Part shown: positions 17,736 through 26,426 of the stretch, in pieces | Numbering within the stretch: position 1 is the stretch's first letter | Layout: each line of letters opens with the position of its first letter | Source of the DNA: Paenibacillus sanguinis 2301083 = DSM 16941 | GTDB taxonomy: Bacteria > Bacillota > Bacilli > Paenibacillales > Paenibacillaceae | NCBI RefSeq assembly: GCF_000374825.1 | Contig: NZ_KB895381.1 | Location: forward strand, 186,001-250,000 | Direction: 5' to 3' | Length of the DNA stretch: 64,000 nt | Made by a program: the position numbers and the translations under genes | The notes under the pieces: model-generated | The model's input: the letters and a program-made list of their open reading frames with translations, nothing else | The model's database searches: none | What the model was told of the DNA's origin: nothing

Positions 17736-17767
17736 AGAAGAAACAAATGTAAGGTTTTGTTTCTTCT
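17736..17767. promoter_or_regulatory. 12-bp perfect inverted repeat, candidate operator between XRE and malY-like genes
   Basis: AGAAGAAACAAA (17736-17747) and TTTGTTTCTTCT (17756-17767) are exact reverse complements with an 8-base centre. The element lies in the intergenic region between two divergent genes, about 90 bases ahead of the aminotransferase start. There is no T-run after it, so a protein-binding site is more likely than a terminator. A second, smaller palindrome TTTTTCATGAAAAA lies about 20 bases to the left. Confidence 0.6.
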
Positions 17768-17854
17768 AACGATATTATTGTCTCGTGAGGCGATTCTGAA
17801 AATATGGAATAATGGCTCTAAGAGATTTGAAGCAGGAAAAAGGAGTCGAGCAGC

Positions 17855-19105
17855 ATGAAGTACAACTTTGACGAGATTATCGATCGAACAGGCACCAATG
17901 CGTTGAATACGGACGGATTTCGCGAATTTATATTTGGCGATTATGATCCAGCAATCTTGAACTTTCCATTTCCGGACGAAGAGCTGACACGGATGTGGAT
18001 TGCTGATATGGAGTTCGCCACGCCGCCGGAGATTATTGCAGCGATTAGCAGGCGTCTGAACAGAAGAATCCTCGGCTACAGCCAGGTTTTTGATCCGGCT
18101 TATTATCAAGCGGTGGTATCCTGGACCCGGCGATATTATGATTGGACCTTTCCCGAGGAACAGCTCTGTACTTCCCCGGGAATCATTCCGGCCCTTTATG
18201 AGCTGTGCGAATATATTTGCAAGCCGGATGAGAAGGTGCTGTTCCTGACCCCATCGTATGCTTATTTTCAGAAGGCTGCGGACCATCACGGCCTGGAGTG
18301 GGTGTCTTCGGAATTGATCTATGAAAACGGACAATACTCCATTGATTTCCCAGATTTGGAGCGGAAGGCCAGCGATGAGAAAGTAACCCTGTGTATCTTC
18401 TGCAATCCTCATAACCCTACCGGACGGCTGTGGACCCAGGAGGAATTGCAGAGAGTCGGAGACATTTGCCTGCGCCACAATCTGTGGGTGATCTCTGATG
18501 AAATTCATTGTGATCTTCTGCGGCAGGGCCTGACACATACGCCTCTGGCCAAGGTGCATCCGGCCTCGGACAAGATTATTACTTGCATGGCCCCCAGCAA
18601 GACATTCAACATGGCGGGCCTGATGTTCTCCAACGTAATCATTCCCAACAAGGAGCTGCGGGAGGTCTGGTGCAAACGCCATTATGCCTTCAAAAACCCA
18701 TTAAGCATTGCGGCGACGCAAGCGGCTTATGAGCATGGGCATGATTGGCTGTCCGAGCTGAAGAGCTACCTTGATGAGAATTTCAGGTTTACACAGGCTT
18801 TCCTGGAGGAACATCTTCCGCTGGCCGTGTTCCAAATTCCCGAGGCCACCTACTTGGCCCGGGTTAATATTAGCCATTATGTGAAGGCCGGCGAGGACTT
18901 GCGTTTACTTTTTGCCCTGAAGGCAGGCGTCCTGCTGGAGGATGGTTCTATGTTCGTGGCTAACGGGGAAGGATGTATCCGGCTCAATCTGGCCTGTCCA
19001 AGAGCTACCTTGCAGATGGGCCTGGAGAGAATTGCCGCTCTTCTGAATCGGGAAGCTCAAGCCCGGGAGGAAGCATCGCTGGTGGGGCAAATATCGTTGA
19101 CCTGA
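17855..19105 (+). CDS. PLP-dependent C-S lyase / aminotransferase, MalY/PatB family
   Basis: 416 residues. Fold-type I PLP enzyme with the MalY/PatB hallmarks: 'MWIADMEFATPPEI' near the N-terminus, 'CNPHNPTGRLW', 'VISDEIHCDLLR' (PLP-contacting Asp) and the Schiff-base Lys249 in 'MAPSKTFNMAGL'. The known activity is cleavage of cystathionine or other S-substituted cysteines to a thiol, pyruvate and ammonia. The RBS (AAAGGAG) is strong. Next downstream is a sulfonate-type ABC importer, a flavin monooxygenase and a cysteine synthase paralogue, so C-S bond cleavage during sulfur scavenging is the likely job. The C-terminal 20 residues look poorly conserved. Confidence 0.92.
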   Translation: MKYNFDEIIDRTGTNALNTDGFREFIFGDYDPAILNFPFPDEELTRMWIADMEFATPPEIIAAISRRLNRRILGYSQVFDPAYYQAVVSWTRRYYDWTFPEEQLCTSPGIIPALYELCEYICKPDEKVLFLTPSYAYFQKAADHHGLEWVSSELIYENGQYSIDFPDLERKASDEKVTLCIFCNPHNPTGRLWTQEELQRVGDICLRHNLWVISDEIHCDLLRQGLTHTPLAKVHPASDKIITCMAPSKTFNMAGLMFSNVIIPNKELREVWCKRHYAFKNPLSIAATQAAYEHGHDWLSELKSYLDENFRFTQAFLEEHLPLAVFQIPEATYLARVNISHYVKAGEDLRLLFALKAGVLLEDGSMFVANGEGCIRLNLACPRATLQMGLERIAALLNREAQAREEASLVGQISLT

Positions 19106-19307
19106 GGAACGAATAAAGTGATAGAGAAAATGAGCCAGTTTGGCGATTATTTAAATGGACACGGCTTCACTCTACAGACATGGTCCCGGCTGAAGGTCAG
19201 AAAAGAGAATAGCCATCCTCGCCTTTGTTGTGATAGCCCAGCCTACGGCACTCGTCGGGATTCCCGGCGGGTGCTGTATTTGGTAGGGAGACCCCTCCTG
19301 AGGATTG

Positions 19308-19360
19308 TTGACAGGATAAAAGGGTTTATGTATTATTCCTATTAAACAAATAGGAATAAT
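19308..19360 (+). promoter_or_regulatory. Sigma-A promoter with an embedded 12-bp perfect palindrome
   Basis: TTGACA (19308-19313), 17-base spacer, TATTAT (19331-19336). The palindrome ATTATTCCTATT (19332-19343) / AATAGGAATAAT (19349-19360), with a 5-base centre, covers the -10 box and the expected start point, the ideal position for a repressor. The downstream gene is the ATPase of a sulfonate-type importer. A 10-base match to one half-site (ATAGGAATAA) lies upstream of metE at 43569-43578. I infer a cysteine/methionine-linked repressor such as CymR, but cannot check its consensus here. Confidence 0.8.
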
Positions 19361-19393
19361 TTTAATTTCTCTACAAAAAGGAGAGGGAATCTA

Positions 19394-20173
19394 TTGAGAG
19401 ACACATGGCTTGAAATTTCGGGTCTGGAGAAGAAATTCGTTAGCAATCAGGGCGTGGTTCACGCTCTTCATAATCTTTATCTGAAGGTGGAGGAAGGCGA
19501 ATTCATTACGGTAATCGGCCCCAGTGGCTGTGGCAAAAGCACGCTGCTGCGCATCATTGCAGGCCTGGATACGAAATATGAGGGGCAAGTCCGATTGGCC
19601 GGAGAACCGATTAAGGCCCCGGGCATCGATAAAGGGTTTATTTTTCAGGAGCCCCGATTGTTTCCGTGGTTAACGGTGGAGAAAAATATTGCCTCCGACC
19701 TCTCCTTAGGCAACGCCGAGGTGCGGAGCAAGGTAGGGAAGCTTATCGAACTGGTTCGCCTTCAGGGATTCGAGAAGTTGTTCCCGAAGGAATTGTCCGG
19801 GGGGATGGCTCAGAGAGTGGCCATTGCCCGGGCGCTGCTGCGCAATCCGCGTATCCTGCTGCTGGATGAGCCGTTTGGAGCGCTGGATGCCTTCACACGG
19901 GCTCATATGCAGGATGTCCTGCTGGACATCTGGCAAGCGAACAAGACGACGATGATCTTCGTTACCCATGACATCGATGAGGCGGTATTTCTTGCTGACC
20001 GGATTGTGATTCTGAAACCTCGTCCCGGAGAGATTCAGAAGGTCATCAAGGTGGATTTGCCTTTCCCACGCAAAAAAGCAAGCACAGCGTTCCAGGAGTT
20101 CCGTTACGCTGTGCTGCGCGAGTTTGAACAAATTGATGAATTCAGACCGGGCGAGGCCGGTGCTGGCATTTAA
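19394..20173 (+). CDS. Sulfonate/nitrate-type ABC transporter ATP-binding protein (SsuB/TauB-like)
   Basis: 259 residues, TTG start with AAAGGAGAGGG upstream. Walker A 'GPSGCGKST', Q-loop '[14 protein letters not shown]', signature '[16 protein letters not shown]', Walker B '[16 protein letters not shown]' and the '[15 protein letters not shown]' switch are typical of the SsuB/TauB/NrtD subgroup. It has its own regulated promoter. The permeases and binding protein it would energise lie on the far side of an oppositely oriented LysR gene, at 21239-24072. Confidence 0.94.
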   Translation: MRDTWLEISGLEKKFVSNQGVVHALHNLYLKVEEGEFITVIGPSGCGKSTLLRIIAGLDTKYEGQVRLAGEPIKAPGIDKGFIFQEPRLFPWLTVEKNIASDLSLGNAEVRSKVGKLIELVRLQGFEKLFPKELSGGMAQRVAIARALLRNPRILLLDEPFGALDAFTRAHMQDVLLDIWQANKTTMIFVTHDIDEAVFLADRIVILKPRPGEIQKVIKVDLPFPRKKASTAFQEFRYAVLREFEQIDEFRPGEAGAGI

Positions 20174-20201
20174 ATAGGCTATTGAATTTACCCGGAGGCT
20201 T

Positions 20202-21083
20202 TCATTTATACAAGTGACGAATGTTCAGTACGAGTTCCTGAATGAAGGCCTCTGTGGCTACGGATTCGCTTTGCCTGGAGCGAATCCAATATAACCTGAC
20301 ATCCACCTTCTCCTTGATGGGAATTGGTAATATCCGCCCCATCAGCACATAAGGGTCCTTCACCAGAGAGATATCCAGATAGAAGCTGGTCGCCATGCTT
20401 TCGGATATAAGGTGCTTGGTTGCTTCCGTTCGAGTTGAATGGAAGATTTCCTTCGGCGTACCGTACTTCATCAATTCCATCTTGATGTTATCGGAGATGT
20501 TCACCAGTGGGTATTGAACGACATCGGCCAGCGAAAGCTGGCTGTTGCCCGCCAGGGGAGATTCCGGTCCCACACAGGCTACCAGCTGGCAAGCCAGAAA
20601 TTGCTCCGCCTCCAAATGCTTAAACTCATGCTCTCCCAACAACCCTACCAATCCCAGATTCAGCTTCCCTTGAGTGACATCTTCCTCAATCTCATCGGAG
20701 TTGGCTTCGATTAGCTCCAGATTAACATTAGGATATTTGTCTTTATATCGAGATAATAGCTTCGGCAGGAAGCTATTGCATACCCCGGGGACCGCCCCGA
20801 TCCGGATTTGCTCATAAATAAGCGAAGATTGATTCCTGGCCGTCAGCTTCAGCTTATCCAATCTTTTCAGAATGTCCTGAGCTTGGGCAATGAGGGCCTT
20901 CCCGATTTCCGTAGGCTCGGTTCCCCCACGCTTGCGATGAAATATCTGCACGCCCAGCTCTTCCTCCAGGGTATTCAAAGCATAGCTAATGTTCGGCTGG
21001 GAGGAATGAAGCTTCTCCGCTGCCAGTGAAATGGAGCCGGTATGAGCAATTTCCACGACATATTGCAGTTGTTCAATCCGCAC
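20202..21083 (-). CDS. LysR family transcriptional regulator (CysB/CysL/Cbl-like position)
   Basis: 293 residues, GTG start with GAGG nine bases upstream. The N-terminal LysR helix-turn-helix is clear ('TGSISLAAEKLHSSQPNISYALNTLEEELGVQIFHRKRGG', residues about 15-55), followed by the type II binding-fold effector domain. It lies between the ATPase and permease genes of a sulfonate-type importer and is divergent from the permease gene, so it probably controls that promoter. The effector is unknown; sulfur metabolites such as O-acetylserine would fit the context. Confidence 0.92.
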   Translation of the reverse strand: MRIEQLQYVVEIAHTGSISLAAEKLHSSQPNISYALNTLEEELGVQIFHRKRGGTEPTEIGKALIAQAQDILKRLDKLKLTARNQSSLIYEQIRIGAVPGVCNSFLPKLLSRYKDKYPNVNLELIEANSDEIEEDVTQGKLNLGLVGLLGEHEFKHLEAEQFLACQLVACVGPESPLAGNSQLSLADVVQYPLVNISDNIKMELMKYGTPKEIFHSTRTEATKHLISESMATSFYLDISLVKDPYVLMGRILPIPIKEKVDVRLYWIRSRQSESVATEAFIQELVLNIRHLYK

Positions 21084-21110
21084 AGGCTATCGCCTCACAT
21101 TTTAATAGTA

Positions 21111-21185
21111 TAAATTTCATTTATGCAAATATAAAAAAAATATAGTTTACATTATACAGATTTATATGTTTAAATAAATGAAAAT
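21111..21185. promoter_or_regulatory. AT-rich divergent control region with ATAAATTTCATTTAT-type palindromes
   Basis: Between the LysR gene and the first permease lie ATAAAT-TTC-ATTTAT (about 21111-21125) and a related inverted half AAATAAATGAAA (about 21173-21184). LysR-family sites are typically T-N11-A dyads in such positions. A possible plus-strand -35 TTTACA lies between them. The exact promoter could not be fixed. Confidence 0.45.
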
Positions 21186-21238
21186 AATTCATAGTATTCT
21201 TGTAGGATTAATAAACAAAAGAAAGGCGATGGTCGAAC

Positions 21239-22075
21239 ATGCGGTTTCAAGAGGCGGCAACCGCGAAGTACAATGTGGCAAAAGCAAGCAGGCAAAGGCA
21301 GTTAAAAGCAGGGCTTGGCAGGCACCGTGGAAACCTCAGAACGGTGAAGGGGCTGGTTCTTCCCGTGTTGCTCCTGGCGGTGTGGGAATATCTGAGCGCT
21401 CACGAATATATCTCCTATTTGCTATTCCCGGCACCTTCCCGCATTGCAGAGACCTTTATTGTTCTGGTGCAGTCGGGAGTGTGGTGGAGCAACCTGGAGA
21501 TCAGCTTGCAACGTGCGTTGTTCGGGTTCTTGCTGGGAGGAGGCTCCGGTTTGTTGCTGGGGATCGTAGTCGGTCTGTTCCGCTGGGTGGAACGAACGAT
21601 GGACCCAGCAGTGCAAATGCTGCGGATGGTGCCTCATCTGGCGGTTACCTCCTTGTTCGTGCTCTGGTTCGGCATAGGTGAGACGTCGAAGGTACTGCTG
21701 ATTGCCAAGGGAGCGTTCTTTCCTTTATACATTAATGTTTTCCTTGGCTTGCGCAATGTGGACAACAAGCTGTTCGAGGTGACCCGGGTGCTGGAATACG
21801 GCAGGCTCCGTCAGGTCATCCGGCTTATGCTTCCGGCTTCCCTGCCCAATCTCTTCCTCGGAATTCGGATGTCGGTCGCTATAGCCTGGCTTAGCTTGGT
21901 GGTTGCGGAAATGATGGGCGCGTCCTCAGGCATCGGTTATTTAATGATGGATGCCCGGGCGATGAGCAAAACACCGGTTGTCTTCGTGGGTATCTTCACC
22001 TTCACGATCATCGGCGTATTGAGCGACTGGCTGATCCGGCGGATAGAGCGTTATTTCCTTCGCTGGAAGGACTAG
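21239..22075 (+). CDS. Sulfonate-type ABC transporter permease (SsuC-like), first copy
   Basis: 278 residues. After a basic N-terminus of about 35 residues come six transmembrane helices; the EAA-type loop 'EVTRVLEYGRLRQVIRLMLPASLPNLFLGIRMSV' and 'AWLSLVVAEMMGASSGIGYLMMDAR' are characteristic of SsuC/TauC permeases. It is divergently arranged from the LysR gene. A second, clearly related permease follows after 47-86 bases, so the channel is probably a heterodimer, whereas the classical SsuC works as a homodimer. Confidence 0.93.
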   Translation: MRFQEAATAKYNVAKASRQRQLKAGLGRHRGNLRTVKGLVLPVLLLAVWEYLSAHEYISYLLFPAPSRIAETFIVLVQSGVWWSNLEISLQRALFGFLLGGGSGLLLGIVVGLFRWVERTMDPAVQMLRMVPHLAVTSLFVLWFGIGETSKVLLIAKGAFFPLYINVFLGLRNVDNKLFEVTRVLEYGRLRQVIRLMLPASLPNLFLGIRMSVAIAWLSLVVAEMMGASSGIGYLMMDARAMSKTPVVFVGIFTFTIIGVLSDWLIRRIERYFLRWKD

Positions 22076-22161
22076 GCCAGGCGGCAGAAGCTAAGAAATG
22101 CACTGCAATAGCAAAGGAGCGAATGATCGTCCCCTGGATTCCCTGGAAAGGAGGAGCTGGA

Positions 22162-23004
22162 ATGAGCAGGCTGACAAATTCACTGAAATGGCCAAGACGC
22201 AGCAAGGACCTGCACGGAAGCAGGCCGATCTGGAAGTGGAAGCTTTCCTGGTGGGAGATCGCGCTGGGTGCAGCATTGCCAATCGCCATCCTTGCCATCT
22301 GGCAAGTGTTGTCCGATTTAGAGATCATCGATGACTTGTTCATGCCATCGCCGCTGGTCATTGTGAGAACCTTGGCCGAGCTTGTGATTACAGGTCAGAT
22401 CTTCGGGCATTTGGGCATCAGCCTGTGGCGGGCCGCTATTGGATTCTTGCTCGGCGGCGGGCTTGGTCTGGTGCTTGGCCTCCTGGTTGGATTCTCTAAG
22501 CGTACGGAAGAGTATATTGATCCGTCCTTGCAATTGTTGCGACTGACGCCTAATCTGGCGCTCGCCCCGTTATTTATTCTCTGGTTCGGCTTTGGAGAGA
22601 TATCAAAAATCGTGATTATCGCCAACATTGCCTTTTTTCCACTTTATATGAACGCTTACGCCGGTATCCGCCATGTCGATCCCAAGCTGGTCGAGGTTTC
22701 CCGGGTGCTGGAATTCAGCCGCATTCGGCAAGTAACGCGATTAATTCTTCCGGCCTCAGTTCCGAGCCTGCTGTTGGGCCTGCGCTTATCGCTGGCCGGC
22801 TCATGGCTGGGCCTGGTAGTAGCTGAAATCATCGGCTCCCAGGAAGGCATCGGTTATTTAATTACCTTTGGTCAATCGAATAACCGTACAGACATTATCT
22901 TTGCCGGTATTTTGATCTTTGCGCTGGTCGGCAAACTGGTGGACTCCTTCGTGCGCTGGCTGGAACGGCGCCTGTTAACCTGGCAGGACAGCTTCAAGGG
23001 ATAG
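22162..23004 (+). CDS. Sulfonate-type ABC transporter permease (SsuC-like), second copy
   Basis: 280 residues from ATG 22162, which has a perfect AAAGGAGG box seven bases upstream (22147-22154); an in-frame ATG at 22123 lacks one. Motifs 'EVSRVLEFSRIRQVTRLILPASVPSLLLGLRLSLAGSWLGLVVAEIIGSQEGIGYLI' (read in segments) match the first permease closely, and both carry the 'FGFGEISK/FGIGETSK' helix boundary. The two genes look like a tandem duplication that has diverged. Binding protein gene follows after 60 bases. Confidence 0.93.
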   Translation: MSRLTNSLKWPRRSKDLHGSRPIWKWKLSWWEIALGAALPIAILAIWQVLSDLEIIDDLFMPSPLVIVRTLAELVITGQIFGHLGISLWRAAIGFLLGGGLGLVLGLLVGFSKRTEEYIDPSLQLLRLTPNLALAPLFILWFGFGEISKIVIIANIAFFPLYMNAYAGIRHVDPKLVEVSRVLEFSRIRQVTRLILPASVPSLLLGLRLSLAGSWLGLVVAEIIGSQEGIGYLITFGQSNNRTDIIFAGILIFALVGKLVDSFVRWLERRLLTWQDSFKG

Positions 23005-23064
23005 TGGATCGATGAAAAGCTTGGAATAAACAATATGAATCAGGCCTGACGAGGAGGAACAATC

Positions 23065-24072
23065 ATGAAGAAAAAGAAATTCGGGTTCAATTTGGCTCTA
23101 ATCGCTGTATTTGTCCTGCTGCTGCAAGGTTGCGGGGCGGGCGCTGCATCCCCGGGAGGCGAAGTGAACAAAGCAGGAGCGAGCGGCGGTGACATACCTA
23201 CTGTCCTTAACTTTGGCTACGTTGGTGGAGCAACCAAGCTGCCAGCCGATGCAGAAGGCTGGGGATTCCATACCGGCATCATTCAGGAACATCTCAAGCA
23301 GCATGGTATTGAAGAGGTCAACATTACTGGATTTCTGACGGGTCCCGATCTGAATGAATCGCTAATTAGCGGACGCCTGGATGTAGGTTTCTCAGGAGAT
23401 GCTCCTGCGATCAACGCGAAGGCGGCGGGTGCCAAGACCAGGCTGATTACGCTTCGTACGGTGAGAGGGCGGAGTATTCTGGTCGCTCCTGAGAATGGGG
23501 CCAAGTCGCTGCAAGACCTGGAGGGCAAGAAGGTGGCCGTTGTCAAAGGCTCGGCCATGCATCGTTATTTGCTAACGATCCTCAGTGAGGCCGGAGTTAA
23601 CGCGGAAGTTATCAACATTAACTCCACGGGAGACTCGCTGGCTGCCTTGAAGCGGGGCGAAGTCGACGCGGTTGCGACAGTGCCGTATCTGCTGGTGGTG
23701 CATCAGATTTTGCAAGAGGGATTCGCAGTCATTCATGATAGCGCCAGTGATCCGGATCTGGCCTCTGCTTCGGCGAATGTGGTGACAGAGAGCTACCTGA
23801 CAAAGTTCCCTGAGTTCCCGCGAATCTGGAATGAGGCCAGAGAGAAAGCCATCGCGGACCTGAAGGCCAAGCCGGATGAATATTATGCCTGGCTGGCAGA
23901 ACTGACTGGAGCCCCAATAGATGTTGTTCCCGAACTGTATCCGCTTGAGAATATTTCCGATACTGCCATCACGGATGAGGGGGTTCGCCTGATTACCATA
24001 TCCAAGGACTTTCTGGTGAAGGAAGGCGTAGCCGCCGGAGATTTTGATGTAGAGGCCTGGATTGCCCGCTAA
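23065..24072 (+). CDS. Sulfonate/nitrate-type substrate-binding lipoprotein (SsuA/NMT1 family)
   Basis: 335 residues. Lipoprotein signal with lipobox 'LLQGC' (Cys about 23). The mature domain has 'LNFGYVGGATKLPADAEGWGFHTGII', 'SGRLDVGFSGDAPAINAKAAG', 'LEGKKVAVVKGSAMHRYLLTILSEAG' and 'LKRGEVDAVATVPYLL', the usual landmarks of SsuA/TauA-like proteins that bind alkylsulfonates, taurine and related compounds. Encoded after two permeases; the ATPase is across the LysR gene. The ligand is most likely an organosulfur compound, judged from neighbours. Confidence 0.92.
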   Translation: MKKKKFGFNLALIAVFVLLLQGCGAGAASPGGEVNKAGASGGDIPTVLNFGYVGGATKLPADAEGWGFHTGIIQEHLKQHGIEEVNITGFLTGPDLNESLISGRLDVGFSGDAPAINAKAAGAKTRLITLRTVRGRSILVAPENGAKSLQDLEGKKVAVVKGSAMHRYLLTILSEAGVNAEVININSTGDSLAALKRGEVDAVATVPYLLVVHQILQEGFAVIHDSASDPDLASASANVVTESYLTKFPEFPRIWNEAREKAIADLKAKPDEYYAWLAELTGAPIDVVPELYPLENISDTAITDEGVRLITISKDFLVKEGVAAGDFDVEAWIAR

Positions 24073-24105
24073 TTTTATCATCTGCCAACCAAGGAGGTAT
24101 CAATT

Positions 24106-24864
24106 ATGACTACTCAGTCAAAACAACGTCCACGCCCCCAGCCGCCCGTCTTTGCAACGCTGGAGGAGGAACGGCAGCATCGGAAGGAACGGCTGGCCGC
24201 CGCCTTCCGCATTTTCTCGAAGCTGGGCTTCGATGAAGGGGTGATGGGCCATCTGGTTGCCCGCGATCCGATTCTGACGGACCATTTCTGGGTGAACCCG
24301 TTTGGTGTAAGCTTCGCTCTGATCAAGGCCAGCGACCTACTCCTGCTGAATTATAATGGAGATATTGCTTATGGGGAGGGCTTTGTGCATCCGGGGGCGA
24401 TGCTGCTGCATCCCAAATTGCTCAAGCTTCGCCCGGATATCGTAGCGGCAGGGCACACCCATTCGGTATATGGCCGCATCTGGTCTACTTACGGAAGGCT
24501 GCTGGACCCGATTACCAACGAATCGGCTGTCTTCTTTGAGCGGCATGATATTTACGACAGCCATGCGGGCGGCGAAGGGGAGAACCTGGTCAAGGCGCTG
24601 GGCACGGACAATCGTGGATTGATTCTCAAAAATCACGGCATTGTCACCGTAGGTCACAGTGTGGATGAAATGGCCTACTGGTTCCTTTCTCTGGAGAAGA
24701 ACTGCCAGGTGCAGATTCTCGCAGAAGCTTCGGGGACCCCGCAGCGGCTGGATGCTAAGGTTGCCCGCGGTATTGCTGCACGGACCACGCCTGCATCGGG
24801 CTGGCTCAACTTCCAGCCAATGTATCAAAGTATCGTCAAGGAGCAGCCGGATTTATTAGACTAA
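24106..24864 (+). CDS. Class II aldolase/adducin family protein
   Basis: 252 residues. Metal-binding histidines are in 'AAGHTHSVYGRIWSTYG' and 'LKNHGIVTVGHSVDEMAYWF', with the catalytic-loop region 'EGFVHPGAMLLHPKLLKLRPD' before them. The N-terminal 'RLAAAFRIFSKLGFDEGVMGHLVARDP' helix and 'FWVNPFGVSFALIKASDLLLLNYNG' follow the family pattern closely. Members act as aldolases, epimerases or dehydratases (including methylthioribulose-phosphate dehydratase). In a cluster for organosulfur uptake it may process the carbon skeleton left after sulfur removal; that is inference. RBS AAGGAGG is present. Confidence 0.9.
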   Translation: MTTQSKQRPRPQPPVFATLEEERQHRKERLAAAFRIFSKLGFDEGVMGHLVARDPILTDHFWVNPFGVSFALIKASDLLLLNYNGDIAYGEGFVHPGAMLLHPKLLKLRPDIVAAGHTHSVYGRIWSTYGRLLDPITNESAVFFERHDIYDSHAGGEGENLVKALGTDNRGLILKNHGIVTVGHSVDEMAYWFLSLEKNCQVQILAEASGTPQRLDAKVARGIAARTTPASGWLNFQPMYQSIVKEQPDLLD

Positions 24865-24891
24865 CTGAGGTTGTTAAGGCAGGGACCGAGT

Positions 24892-25070
24892 AGCGGAGCT
24901 ACACGTTTTCGCAGAAAACGACTTCGGAAGCATGGGTACGTGAGCAACTCCAATGTTTCTGCAAGAAACATACTACGAAAGCCTACGCTTAGCCCGGCTG
25001 AATTCAAGATTCGATGGCGAATCTACTCCTCGAATTGCTTCGTTTTGGAAAGACGACTTTTTGAACAACA
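24892..25070. repeat. Small intergenic hairpin-repeat element
   Basis: Non-coding region of about 240 bases with two related hairpin units: CGTTTTC-GCA-GAAAACG (24904-24920) and ATGTTTCT-GCA-AGAAACAT (24953-24971). The stems differ in sequence but keep pairing and the GCA loop, and both sit in a similar frame GAGC.AC...ACT.CG.AAGC. A third hairpin GATTCG-ATGG-CGAATC lies at 25008-25023. It looks like a mobile intergenic repeat of the kind found in many copies in Bacilli genomes. A 76-codon frame across it looks non-coding. Confidence 0.6.
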
Positions 25071-25103
25071 TCTTATAGAGTCAGATAAAGGAGGAGATTG
25101 AGC

Positions 25104-26426
25104 ATGGCAGAGCGTCAGTTGAAATTGGGTATTTTTCTTCAAGGAGGAGGCGGACACTGGAAGGACCCGAACGTACGGGCCGACGGCGCAGCCAATATTG
25201 ATGCCTATATCGAATCGGCACGGATTGGTGAAGCGGGCAAATTTGATTTTGGCTTCATTGCTGACTCGGCATACATTAGCGAGGATTCAACATGGCCTTT
25301 CTTAAGCCGATTGGAGCCAATGACGGCGCTTGCTGCCATTTCATCCGTGACCACTCATCTTGGCCTGGTAGGAACGTTCACTACCTCCTACAGCGAGCCG
25401 TTCACCACGGCACGGCAATTGGCCTCTCTGGATGTAATCAGCCGGGGGAGGGCGGGGTGGAATGCCGTTACCTCCGCGCTGGAGGGCGTCGCCCGCAATC
25501 ATGGCCATGACAAGATTCACGATCATGCGCTACGCTACCGAATTGCCTATGAATATATTGAGGTGGTCAAGGGGCTGTGGGATTCATGGGAGGATGATGC
25601 CTTTGTCCGTGACCGGGGGAGCGGCGTTTACGTGGATTTGCATAAAATGCATACGCTGAATCACCGGGGAGAATTTTTTTCTGTCCAGGGTCCGCTAAAT
25701 ATGGAGCGCTCCCCGCAGGGACGGCCGATCGTCTTTCAGGCCGGGGCTTCCGAGACTGGCAAGGAGCTGGCTGCCAAGCACGCCGATGCCGTATTCTCCA
25801 CGTGGACGAGTACAGGCGACCTTGAGGAAGCTCAGAACCATTATAAAGACTGGAAGCGTCGTGCTGCCTCCTATGGCCGCTCCCCGTCGGAGCTGTTGAT
25901 TTTCCCGGCTATTGAGCCTATTGTGGGCGACACGCAGGAGGAAGCTGATGCGCTATACAAGAAGTCCCTGGAGTATATCGAAATCGATTTTGCCGTGAAA
26001 TATTTAAGCCGTTATTTTAGCTTCTTTGACTTCTCCCAATTTCCCCTGGATGAGCCGCTGCCTGATCTGGGCGATATCGGCAAGGACAGCTTCAGGTCGA
26101 CGGCTGAGTATTATTTGCGTATTGCCAAGGAGCGAAAGTTGACCTTGCGTCAGCTAGCGCTGGAAGCGGCTAACCCGAAGGGGGATTTCGTGGGGACGGC
26201 GGAGTTCATTGCCGATAAATTCGAGACATATTTTACCGGAGAAGCGGTTGATGGATTTATTCTCAAGGGCACCCATTACAATCAGCGACGGTTTGTCGAG
26301 CGGGTCGTGCCGATTTTGCAGGAGCGCGGCTTGTTCCGTAAGGAGTACGAATCCGATACACTTCGGGGGAATCTAGGGATTCCTTATCCAGCAAACCGCT
26401 ATACGGAAGGAAAGGTACTATCATGA
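25104..26426 (+). CDS. Flavin-dependent monooxygenase, NtaA/SnaA/DszA (LLM) family
   Basis: 440 residues from ATG 25104, which has GGAGG nine bases upstream; an in-frame TTG six bases earlier is too close to the RBS. Family motifs: 'LKLGIFLQGGGGHWKDPNV', 'GKFDFGFIADSAYI', 'LEPMTALAAISSVTTHLGLVGTFTTSYSEPF', 'SRGRAGWNAVTS' and 'GRPIVFQAGASETGKELAAKHADAVF'. These enzymes use reduced FMN and oxygen, and known members attack nitrilotriacetate, dibenzothiophene sulfone, or S-(2-succino)cysteine-type thioethers (YxeK). In this sulfur cluster it probably oxidises a thioether or sulfone to release sulfur. No partner flavin reductase gene is visible. It overlaps the next gene by four bases. Confidence 0.93.
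   Translation: MAERQLKLGIFLQGGGGHWKDPNVRADGAANIDAYIESARIGEAGKFDFGFIADSAYISEDSTWPFLSRLEPMTALAAISSVTTHLGLVGTFTTSYSEPFTTARQLASLDVISRGRAGWNAVTSALEGVARNHGHDKIHDHALRYRIAYEYIEVVKGLWDSWEDDAFVRDRGSGVYVDLHKMHTLNHRGEFFSVQGPLNMERSPQGRPIVFQAGASETGKELAAKHADAVFSTWTSTGDLEEAQNHYKDWKRRAASYGRSPSELLIFPAIEPIVGDTQEEADALYKKSLEYIEIDFAVKYLSRYFSFFDFSQFPLDEPLPDLGDIGKDSFRSTAEYYLRIAKERKLTLRQLALEAANPKGDFVGTAEFIADKFETYFTGEAVDGFILKGTHYNQRRFVERVVPILQERGLFRKEYESDTLRGNLGIPYPANRYTEGKVLS

Noticed and set aside
17654..18682. A 342-codon open frame on the minus strand opposite the MalY-type gene
   Set aside because: It lies fully across a gene with strong motifs, has no family features, and is explained by codon bias of the real gene.
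19118..19345. A 75-codon frame between the MalY-type gene and the ABC ATPase
   Set aside because: No RBS, no family resemblance, and its end covers the promoter and operator at 19308-19360. The interval also has an imperfect hairpin near 19246-19275 but no T-run.
24871..25101. A 76-codon frame across the hairpin-repeat region
   Set aside because: It translates inverted repeats and has no plausible RBS; the DNA looks non-coding.
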